Positions 56,584 through 62,911 of a stretch of DNA of 64,000 nt are shown piece by piece (within the stretch, counting starts at the first letter, position 1; each line of letters opens with the position of its first letter). The position numbers were made by a program, and so were the translations under genes. The DNA lies in NCBI GenBank assembly GCA_019637685.1, contig JAHBVF010000005.1, positions 62,001 through 126,000 on the forward strand, given 5' to 3'. A model generated the notes under the pieces. The model worked only from the letters and a program-made list of their open reading frames with translations, made no database searches and had not been told where the DNA came from. Origin of the DNA: Caldilineaceae bacterium. GTDB taxonomy: Bacteria > Chloroflexota > Anaerolineae > Caldilineales > Caldilineaceae.

Positions 56584-56882
56584 TATTTCGCCGCCTTTCG
56601 CTGATTGCAGGTAGCGCAGGATAGCGCCAGATTGTACAGAGCCGTCTGTCCACCTTTCGACAGTGGCGTGATATGGTCAATGTGCCAGCTTCGACCGTCC
56701 GGGCCTGTCTCCTCAGTGCCAGCCCGCTTGCAGATGTAGCAGCGGCACTTGTCCCGTTCCATCACACGCCGCCGCAATCCCACCGGCACATAACGGCGAT
56801 CTGGCGCGGCAGAAAAGGCCGTGCGAATGTCCCAGGCCATCTCTGCCCATGTGTCTGCCCACAGGTCAACGAGTACGCCCAT
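56583..56882 (-). CDS. HNH endonuclease
   Basis: A 99-residue HNH nuclease: C-Y-I-C, the H-I-D-H-I-T-P-L-S-K-G-G core, N-L-A-L and the final C-A-T-C-N, giving two zinc-binding Cys pairs around the catalytic His. HNH genes beside terminases act with the packaging motor in HK97-type cos phages. Here four genes lie between it and terS. ATG 56882 overlaps the previous gene by 17 bases. Confidence 0.88.
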   Translation of the reverse strand: MGVLVDLWADTWAEMAWDIRTAFSAAPDRRYVPVGLRRRVMERDKCRCYICKRAGTEETGPDGRSWHIDHITPLSKGGQTALYNLALSCATCNQRKAAK

Positions 56883-57318
56883 TGGCTCCGCTCCCCACCC
56901 ACACCGAACCATCATCGACAGCAGCAAAGACCGGCTCATCATCGTCGTCATCATCCCACATGGGAAGAGCAGGCGCGCTCTGTTTGGCTGCCAGTGCTGC
57001 CTGTTCGTTCAGCGTACGCCAGTCATTGGTCGATGCTTTGCGTTGCTCAGTCAGTAACTCTGTCATCCCCCGAAACACACCAAGCAAGGCAATCTCTTTA
57101 TTATCTGATCTCTGCGCCAACCGAAAGCCAACACCCGTAATCGATGCAATCAGCAGAGTCAGCCCAACGCCCGACGCCACTGCCAACACGGTATAGAACG
57201 CATCCCGGCCCAGGTCATAGCGCAACCACCCCAGCCCGCCAAACACAACCAATACAATGATCGCAATTGCACCGAGACGCACCGTCACTTGTACATCATT
57301 GCTGCTACTGTTCTGCAT
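56866..57318 (-). CDS. Two-segment membrane protein with an acidic tail
   Basis: A 150-residue protein with two hydrophobic segments (about 15-33 and 41-62), a helical cytoplasmic or periplasmic part, and a run of six Asp near residue 122. No family is recognised. It may be a superinfection-exclusion or lysis accessory protein; that is inference only. Confidence 0.65.
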   Translation of the reverse strand: MQNSSSNDVQVTVRLGAIAIIVLVVFGGLGWLRYDLGRDAFYTVLAVASGVGLTLLIASITGVGFRLAQRSDNKEIALLGVFRGMTELLTEQRKASTNDWRTLNEQAALAAKQSAPALPMWDDDDDDEPVFAAVDDGSVWVGSGANGRTR

Positions 57319-57382
57319 TGTTCCTCCATTTATCTCTTACTCAACTACTTACTACTATCCCGCACACGCTACATTTTCACTA

Positions 57383-58702
57383 CTACGCCACTACTACTAC
57401 CTCCTGAGAGACAGGCTTTTCCGCAGTAGTAGTAAGTACATCCATCGCCGCCAGCACCCTGGCTTTCCCGGTATGAAAGCCAGCCCCAGCCGGTTGCAGG
57501 CCCAGCGCACGAATGCGCGCGTTCAGCGACGCCTGCCCCGCGCTTTCCCCAAATTCTGCCCACAACTGCGCCGCGTCCTGCTCGGCTTGCCGGTCGTTGG
57601 CTACAGCCTGTACAGCGCCCCGGCCTGTATCGGTATCCACATTCCGCACGTTCAGTACCGACACCCCGGCCTGATAACGACTGACCACAGAGCGCATAGC
57701 CGCATCATCGGGATATACCCCCCGAAACAGCACCGGCTGACCAATACCACCTACCAGATAGAACGTGCCCGCGTGCATCAGATTGTCCGCATCCACAGCC
57801 ACCCCCGCCGCCGTCTCTGCGTCCTTGCGGTTGCGCATCCGGCCCACCACCCGCAAACCAAACTGTGACTTGGCTTGTCCAATCTCTTCGATCAGCGGCT
57901 TTTGCATCCCGGCCACCAACACAATGCCCAACTCCCGGCCCATCCGCGCAATGCGTGCCAACCACTCTTGGGCCTGGCTATCCCCATCGGTCAAGTCGAT
58001 CAACTCATCAATCACAAAGACAATAGTAGGCCAGTTCGTACCACCGGCCACACGCTGGGTGATCTCCGCATCCACCGCCATCAGCAGCGCCAGCGCATCG
58101 GCCTTCGTGGTTGCCAACGGTTGCCGGAATAACCCAGCCAACGGCGCAAGACCCCGGCCCTTCATATCAATTCCAACGAACTCAATATCTTTGACGTGTG
58201 CGGCCAGGGAAAGCAGAATGGCACGCAGCATAATAGTTTTACCAGAACCAGTAATACCGCTGATTAGGATGTGGGCATTGCTGTCGATGGTGCGGTCCCA
58301 CCAGACCGGGTACACCCCCTGCCACCCCCAGGCCAATCCTAACGGGATGCGCTCCAAACTGGCCGGTATCCCTTCTGTCCACGCCACCGGCGCGGGTCGG
58401 GCAATGTTGGGTATCTGAATGCAAAGGGGCCGCGTGCCAAACGTGACAAGGCGTTCCGGTAATTCCCCGTCGATTTTACGCTGCAAATAGCCACCGATCC
58501 GACTGTCCAGTTCCAGGCGCAAGCGCTCATTTAATACATCGGCCACGGCCACCCGCTTGCCGTTGGTATGCGCCCCCGTCTTGATACGCAAGCGAATGTC
58601 GAGCGGTGACACCAGCGGCTTGCCCACGGCACGCGCAAAGGCCGGGTTGCCAGTGAACTGCCAAATTGTTTTGTTGGTCAGATTCTTGACTTGCTGGAAC
58701 AT
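57383..58702 (-). CDS. FtsK/SpoIIIE-like DNA translocase
   Basis: A 439-residue ATPase of the FtsK/HerA class with Walker A G-I-T-G-S-G-K-T (149-156), Walker B V-F-V-I-D-E near 228-233, and the following M-G-R-E-L-G-I-V-L-V-A-G-M-Q-K-P strand typical of the group. The N-terminal 110 residues are not recognised. There is no membrane segment and no gamma domain. Such proteins move double-stranded DNA, and are usual in plasmids and integrative elements of the actinomycete type, less so in tailed phages. Its start abuts a terminator. Confidence 0.85.
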   Translation of the reverse strand: MFQQVKNLTNKTIWQFTGNPAFARAVGKPLVSPLDIRLRIKTGAHTNGKRVAVADVLNERLRLELDSRIGGYLQRKIDGELPERLVTFGTRPLCIQIPNIARPAPVAWTEGIPASLERIPLGLAWGWQGVYPVWWDRTIDSNAHILISGITGSGKTIMLRAILLSLAAHVKDIEFVGIDMKGRGLAPLAGLFRQPLATTKADALALLMAVDAEITQRVAGGTNWPTIVFVIDELIDLTDGDSQAQEWLARIARMGRELGIVLVAGMQKPLIEEIGQAKSQFGLRVVGRMRNRKDAETAAGVAVDADNLMHAGTFYLVGGIGQPVLFRGVYPDDAAMRSVVSRYQAGVSVLNVRNVDTDTGRGAVQAVANDRQAEQDAAQLWAEFGESAGQASLNARIRALGLQPAGAGFHTGKARVLAAMDVLTTTAEKPVSQEVVVVA

Positions 58703-58746
58703 AAAAAAACACCGCCTTCCAACAATTGTCAGAAGGCGGTGTTGTG
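58703..58746 (-). terminator. Terminator hairpin at the start codon of the FtsK-like gene
   Basis: ACACCGCCTTC and GAAGGCGGTGT form an 11-bp stem; on the minus strand the T-run that follows ends at the ATG (58702). Transcripts that stop here would not express the gene, so it looks like an attenuator, or a terminator of the upstream genes with leaky read-through. Confidence 0.75.
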
Positions 58747-58810
58747 GGCAATGCCGAATGATGCTATCATTTCGACAACCCACGCCGGGGACTTCCGACG
58801 CTGGGCCAGA

Positions 58811-58840
58811 AGCGTGACAGTGGTGGAACACTGTCACGCT
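58811..58840. other. Perfect 12-bp inverted repeat in the leader
   Basis: AGCGTGACAGTG, a 6-base loop and the exact complement. It lies about 20 bases after the -10 box of the promoter at 58859-58887, where a repressor dimer could bind, or where the RNA could fold as part of the attenuator. Confidence 0.65.
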
Positions 58841-58858
58841 TCGTCTATTTATGTCCGG

Positions 58859-58887
58859 ATTATAGCAGAGAGTTGACTGATTGTCTA
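58859..58887 (-). promoter_or_regulatory. Promoter of the FtsK-like gene
   Basis: TAGACA (58887-58882), 17 bases, TATAAT (58864-58859) on the minus strand. A leader of about 150 bases with two hairpins precedes the gene. Confidence 0.7.
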
Positions 58888-59130
58888 CTCACCAGAAAGC
58901 ATATCATAATAGTCACTGATGTAGTCATCGGGGTTTGTATCACCAACGAACATCTGCGCCTTTGATAAAGCATCCTCGAATGACGATCCTTCGATAGATT
59001 TTCCGGCCATTGCATCATTGTCTACCGCTAATCTGATACGGATAACGCACGGTGTGACGTTGCTCATTAGCACCCAAGACCAACCGTTGGTATTGAGACT
59101 GTCTAATTGTTGTACTTGTTCCGCTGTCAT
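58885..59130 (-). CDS. Small acidic phage protein (81 aa)
   Basis: An 81-residue acidic protein with W-S-W-V-L and an Asp/Tyr-rich end (D-D-Y-I-S-D-Y-Y-D). It follows the ParB-like gene by one base. Function unknown. Confidence 0.6.
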   Translation of the reverse strand: MTAEQVQQLDSLNTNGWSWVLMSNVTPCVIRIRLAVDNDAMAGKSIEGSSFEDALSKAQMFVGDTNPDDYISDYYDMLSGE

Positions 59131-59131
59131 C

Positions 59132-59575
59132 TTATCGCCATCCTCTCACTAGTGGCTTGTCCTCCGCATTGCTGCGTTGGTTCTTGTTCTGGATCAACTC
59201 CAAACGATAATCACCCGTAGCTACAGCCATGCCCCACTGCTGCGCGCTGAAGGGCATTGTTCCCGTATTGAGTATACTAAAAAGCCAATCAGTTGCACCC
59301 TCTTCAAAAATTGCCGGAACAGAATCCCAACCTAATTCCGCTGCAATCGTGATCCGCCGATGGCCGTCTGCTACCTCCATTGTGTCAGTCAAAACCACCG
59401 GCTGTATGATGCGCTTGGCCCGCACGATTTCCGCCTTCAACGAAGACAGCTTCTTTTCCTCCAGTCGATTAGCAGGCTGGAAGGGAGCGAAATGAACATG
59501 GGTAATCGGCACATCAAAAACGACCTGCAACACCGGATAGCCTGTATCCTTCACCACCTGATTTGATGATTTCAT
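59132..59575 (-). CDS. ParB/Sulfiredoxin-fold protein
   Basis: A 147-residue ParB-N-like domain: I-Q-P-V-V-L-T near residues 57-63 and the Y/V-A-D-G-H-R-R motif near 69-74, which in this fold binds CTP or acts as a nuclease or kinase. There is no HTH after it, so it is not a complete ParB partition protein. Its start overlaps the HTH gene upstream. DNA binding or nucleotide-dependent regulation is likely. Confidence 0.75.
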   Translation of the reverse strand: MKSSNQVVKDTGYPVLQVVFDVPITHVHFAPFQPANRLEEKKLSSLKAEIVRAKRIIQPVVLTDTMEVADGHRRITIAAELGWDSVPAIFEEGATDWLFSILNTGTMPFSAQQWGMAVATGDYRLELIQNKNQRSNAEDKPLVRGWR

Positions 59576-59910
59576 TTCTCTTCACCCTTCATAGATTGTA
59601 GCCACATCTCCGCGGCATCTTCCATCGTCACGCCCCTGGCCTTGCACGCCGCCCGTAGAGCCTTGCGTCGTTCCCAGCTTGTGCGCTGCACGTATTCCAC
59701 ACCCACGGCTTGCGCCACATCGCGCAGACTGGCAACGCTGACCGACCGGCCATTCAGTATACGTGACAGTGTGCCGGTGGATGCCTTGCAGCCGATGGAC
59801 TCACGCAAAGCCTCCAGAGAGCCTACGTGCAACGATTTTAGCTTCCATAGCCTTGCACATCTTGCGCCCCTTCCTGTTCGTGTACGGTGGGTGTGCGGGG
59901 GGATTAACAT
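59572..59910 (-). CDS. HTH transcription regulator-like protein
   Basis: A 112-residue basic protein. S-T-G-T-L-S-R-I-L-N-G near residues 44-53 looks like the recognition helix of a Cro/CI-type (XRE) domain, followed by S-L-R-D-V-A-Q-A-V-G-V. It may be the regulator of the early-right genes or the missing repressor. It overlaps the next two genes. Confidence 0.7.
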   Translation of the reverse strand: MLIPPHTHRTRTGRGARCARLWKLKSLHVGSLEALRESIGCKASTGTLSRILNGRSVSVASLRDVAQAVGVEYVQRTSWERRKALRAACKARGVTMEDAAEMWLQSMKGEEK

Positions 59911-60530
59911 CCTTTGTATGGCTTTAACTCTGATTCACCCGATGCGTCCCGCTCATCATCGGCACAAACATCACACAGGTACATCGGCTCTGGCTTGCGC
60001 TTTCCCTGCTGAATCATCTTCACCCAACGGATTTCACCCCGCTCGCACTCGCAGAGTAAGCCCGCCTTTGCCAGAGTCTCACGTTGCGCTCTTCGCAAGC
60101 GAGGCCGTGTGGTGGCGCGGCGCGGCGGGTTAGCAGTCTCGCGCCAACGCGCCGGCGGCAACCATTGACCACCTACAACCTCTATCTTCCTGGCTGCGCT
60201 CCCCGTCCCCAGCGACTTAATCCAACCTCGCTTTTCCAGCAGCTTGCACAGAAAGGCAATGTGTCCATTGCCGTAGCCGGTCAGTTCGGCAAGTTCCGCC
60301 CGTGTGGGTGCGTTGCCGTCGTTGTGCCGCTTGAACCAACAGATGGCATTGAAGATCACCTGTGCCGGTTCGTCAGGGGACCGGCGCTTGGGCTTGCTAT
60401 TCAGCCATCCACGCACTGTGGCTTCCGGCAATCCCATTGCATCGGCAATGGCTCGATAGGTCATTCCGCTGGTGCGCATATCTCGCACCCGATGCTCATG
60501 CTGCGCTCGATACGCTGTCGGTACGCCCAT
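59904..60530 (-). CDS. HTH/winged-helix protein with Cys pairs, possible replication initiator
   Basis: A 208-residue protein. An N-terminal HTH (Y-R-A-I-A-D-A-M-G-L-P-E-A-T-V-R-G-W near 25-42), a winged helix (R-A-E-L-A-E-L-T-G-Y-G-N-G-H near 75-88) and a zinc-like C-E-C and C-D-V-C near the end. Two DNA-binding domains plus a zinc knuckle suit a replication initiator or regulator. That is inference. Confidence 0.65.
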   Translation of the reverse strand: MGVPTAYRAQHEHRVRDMRTSGMTYRAIADAMGLPEATVRGWLNSKPKRRSPDEPAQVIFNAICWFKRHNDGNAPTRAELAELTGYGNGHIAFLCKLLEKRGWIKSLGTGSAARKIEVVGGQWLPPARWRETANPPRRATTRPRLRRAQRETLAKAGLLCECERGEIRWVKMIQQGKRKPEPMYLCDVCADDERDASGESELKPYKGC

Positions 60531-60741
60531 TCTGCAACACCTCCCTCACCTGGCTCATAAACTCATGCCGCACTTCCATCGTCACTGTTTCCCCGGCCAG
60601 CAAACGCCGGGCCGCTTCGCTTACGTTGCGCTCCAAAACGTTGCGTGGCTTGTTCTGAGTAATCGTGGTAAATCGCAGTTCGCCGTCTACCAGCTTGATT
60701 TGATTCGACGGTATCCATGTGTTGTTTCCGGCAATTGCCAT
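60496..60741 (-). CDS. Small hypothetical phage protein (81 aa)
   Basis: An 81-residue protein, overlapping both neighbours. S-E-A-A-R-R-L-L-A-G-E and a C-terminal helix. Not recognised. Confidence 0.55.
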   Translation of the reverse strand: MAIAGNNTWIPSNQIKLVDGELRFTTITQNKPRNVLERNVSEAARRLLAGETVTMEVRHEFMSQVREVLQNGRTDSVSSAA

Positions 60742-61304
60742 CAGTCCACCATCCCATCCGTGTACAACCGCAACCCCTCGACAGGCTGCACATAGATTAC
60801 GTGCTCATTGGCAACTTCGTTCAGGCTGGCCGGGCCATCGTCCCGGGCCAGCGTCACACCACTCTGATTCTGGTAGCGACCTCGATAGGGTGCATCCGGC
60901 GCGCTCATCATCTGCTGAAAGATGATTTGCAGAAACGGATCGCCCACCTTCAGGTAGACCGGCACACAGGCCGATAGCTGCACGGTCAGCGTCCCACAGA
61001 AGCCGGGGTCAATCCACCCCGCCGCGGGCATAGACAACCCCTTGCGCCCCATACTCGATTTGAGCGCCAGGGTAGCCGCCACGGTCGCCGGCAGGCGCAC
61101 CACCTCACAGGTTGTTGCCAGAATGGTCATTCCCGGCAAAATCCGCACCCCGTCCCCGGTGCTATGGTGGCTGTGGGTCATGTCGTAGATTTCGCCATCA
61201 ATCGTCAAGTCCAGTGATGCCGGGTTGATACGCGCCGGGTCAAAGGGCGTTACCAGCCGCTGATCGTTGCAGAGTTGTCGAATGTTCCAGTCAGGTAGAA
61301 TCAT
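60741..61304 (-). CDS. Dcd/dUTPase-superfamily protein with an altered active site
   Basis: A 187-residue homologue of dCTP deaminase. K-S-S-M-G-R-K-G-L (82-90), W-I-D-P-G-F-C-G near 97-104, and Y-Q-N-Q-S-G-V near 144-150 match the family. The Glu that Dcd uses for deamination (in L-E-F of the E. coli enzyme) is Gln109 here (T-V-Q-L). The protein may only hydrolyse dUTP, only bind nucleotides, or sequester them. ATG 61304 overlaps the preceding tiny gene by ATGA. Confidence 0.85.
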   Translation of the reverse strand: MILPDWNIRQLCNDQRLVTPFDPARINPASLDLTIDGEIYDMTHSHHSTGDGVRILPGMTILATTCEVVRLPATVAATLALKSSMGRKGLSMPAAGWIDPGFCGTLTVQLSACVPVYLKVGDPFLQIIFQQMMSAPDAPYRGRYQNQSGVTLARDDGPASLNEVANEHVIYVQPVEGLRLYTDGMVD

Positions 61305-61387
61305 TGTCCTGTCCTCCACACGGTGATGGCGACCAGGGCCGCCATTGCGAAAACGCCACACACAAAGCCAAGCCAGTAGAGTTTCAT
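61301..61387 (-). CDS. 28-residue single-pass membrane protein
   Basis: ATG 61387 after AAAGGATCGG, an excellent ribosome site. The product is one hydrophobic helix (L-G-F-V-C-G-V-F-A-M-A-A-L) with a short charged end. It overlaps both neighbours by ATGA. Small phage membrane peptides may regulate host membrane enzymes; the target is unknown. Confidence 0.65.
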   Translation of the reverse strand: MKLYWLGFVCGVFAMAALVAITVWRTGQ

Positions 61388-61827
61388 TGTCCGATCCTTT
61401 CTTTTATCGGCTTCAAATACCCGTCCATTGCTTCCCGGCCCTCCTTTATCATCACATCCGAAAATCGAAACACCTGCCAGCCCAGGCCCTGCGCCGCATT
61501 GTATTTCTCTGCGTCTTTGGCATAGCCTTTGGCCCGGTTGTGTCGGCCATTCTGCCACGTGCCGCCCTCTACCTCTACCGCTATCCGCTGCTCAGGTAGA
61601 GCGTAGTCAAAGCGCCAGCGTCGGTCAGGGTGGAATCGGTATTCAGGCGTCAGGGCTGGCAATTCGTTGCGCTTCCAGTGAGCCAGAAACAGGCGGGATA
61701 GCGATTCCCGCACAGCCCGGTCAAGCCGCTTGCGTGCTTCTGTGCGTGATTGTCGAGGCTCCTCTACAATCATCACATCGGGATTCTTCTCTGCAATTTT
61801 CAGCGCTGCGTTGCCCCAACTACTCAT
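61384..61827 (-). CDS. Vsr/DUF559-like PD-(D/E)xK endonuclease
   Basis: A 147-residue protein with an N-terminal helical part and a nuclease core: R-F-D-Y-A-L-P (Asp near residue 90), I-A-V-E-V-E-G-G-T-W (catalytic E-x-E near 100-104), then H-N-R and G-W-Q-V-F-R-F-S. This is the DUF559/very-short-patch-repair type of PD-(D/E)xK fold. It overlaps the methyltransferase gene by ATGA. Vsr next to a C5 methyltransferase is classic for T:G mismatch repair at methylated sites. Confidence 0.8.
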   Translation of the reverse strand: MSSWGNAALKIAEKNPDVMIVEEPRQSRTEARKRLDRAVRESLSRLFLAHWKRNELPALTPEYRFHPDRRWRFDYALPEQRIAVEVEGGTWQNGRHNRAKGYAKDAEKYNAAQGLGWQVFRFSDVMIKEGREAMDGYLKPIKERIGQ

Positions 61828-62699
61828 TGCAATTCCTCTGCCAGAAGCCGCCAAGCTGCTGCTGCCACTGCTGGAACTTGTCCATTGCCAATGGCTGTAA
61901 GTCGCTCCACCCGATAGACCACCCCATCAGCCACTCGCTGAATTGCGGGTTCAGCTCCCCACCACTCCCCTCCCCATCCCGCAGTAGTGCGCCCGGAACA
62001 TTGTCCCGCGTCACTTGTGACGCGGGAAGCGTGCTGTTTTTGGCATCGTTGACAGTCGGAGTGGGCCAACGCTTCACGATGTTTGATATGGACGCTCTGC
62101 TTGTCCCGCCCGCTTTGTTCCTGTATCTTATTGTCCCGTTCTTGGTGAGGACAGGGGAGAATACTGTGCGATTTGCAGCGTCGGTCGCTGCTGGCGTAGG
62201 CCACAATCCATACCCTCTTTCTTTCGTGATTAGCTCCAACGTCACTAGCTGACAATCGGAGAGGGGGTACGACTTGATAGCCAGCGGACTGCAAATCAGT
62301 GACGACCGTAACAATGTATCCTGATGAGACAATAGCGGGAACGTTTTCGAGGAATACACAGGCGGGCTGGACGGCTCGAATAACGTCAACTGTGGCGGGC
62401 CACATATTTCGTTCGTCATCTGCTCCCAACTGTTTTCCGGCAACGCTGAACGGCTGGCAGGGGAAACCTGCTGTAACCACATCCGCAAAGCCGCGATACT
62501 CTCTGGCTGCACCGGACTGTACGAACTCACGCACGTCAGTGAAGATGGGGGCGACGGGCAAGATTCCGTCGTCAATTCTGGCCCGGATAACCTGCTGGCA
62601 GTATTCGTTCCATTCGACATAGCCTATAGCCTTCCATCCCAGCAGGTGCGTGGCGAGCAGCCCGCCACCTGCGCCTGTAAATAGTGATAGCTCATTCAT
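61824..62699 (-). CDS. DNA cytosine-5 methyltransferase
   Basis: A 291-residue enzyme with motif I L-F-T-G-A-G-G (6-12), motif IV G-F-P-C-Q-P-F-S (nucleophile Cys81), motif VI E-N-V (118-120), motif VIII near R-K-R-V-W and motif X G-N-G-Q-V-P near 272. It is short, so the target-recognition domain (about 175-260) is small. ATG 62699 overlaps the previous stop (TGATG). It could protect phage DNA against host restriction. Confidence 0.92.
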   Translation of the reverse strand: MNELSLFTGAGGGLLATHLLGWKAIGYVEWNEYCQQVIRARIDDGILPVAPIFTDVREFVQSGAAREYRGFADVVTAGFPCQPFSVAGKQLGADDERNMWPATVDVIRAVQPACVFLENVPAIVSSGYIVTVVTDLQSAGYQVVPPLRLSASDVGANHERKRVWIVAYASSDRRCKSHSILPCPHQERDNKIQEQSGRDKQSVHIKHREALAHSDCQRCQKQHASRVTSDAGQCSGRTTAGWGGEWWGAEPAIQRVADGVVYRVERLTAIGNGQVPAVAAAAWRLLAEELQ

Positions 62700-62911
62700 C
62701 AATACCCCCGTTTCTTCTTCATTGCTTTTCGCTTATCTTGTGACATCCGCCCGACGTGCTGCCGGCCACACCACCGACACCGATAGACCACCGCCCCACT
62801 ATAGCCGGTGCGCTGGTGCAAGCCCCGGTAATGAGTCCAGGCTGCATCTTCCGTTTCGTGGCCCACTTTGTTACCACACTGGGCACGGCGCAGGCGTCGG
62901 CGGCTGGTCAT
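62699..62911 (-). CDS. Small zinc-finger-like protein (70 aa)
   Basis: A basic 70-residue protein with C-G-N-K near residue 12, Y-R-C-R-W-C-G-R-Q-H near 44-53 and a Lys-rich end (K-R-K-A-M-K-K-K-R). It likely binds zinc and nucleic acid. Overlaps on both sides. Confidence 0.65.
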   Translation of the reverse strand: MTSRRRLRRAQCGNKVGHETEDAAWTHYRGLHQRTGYSGAVVYRCRWCGRQHVGRMSQDKRKAMKKKRGY

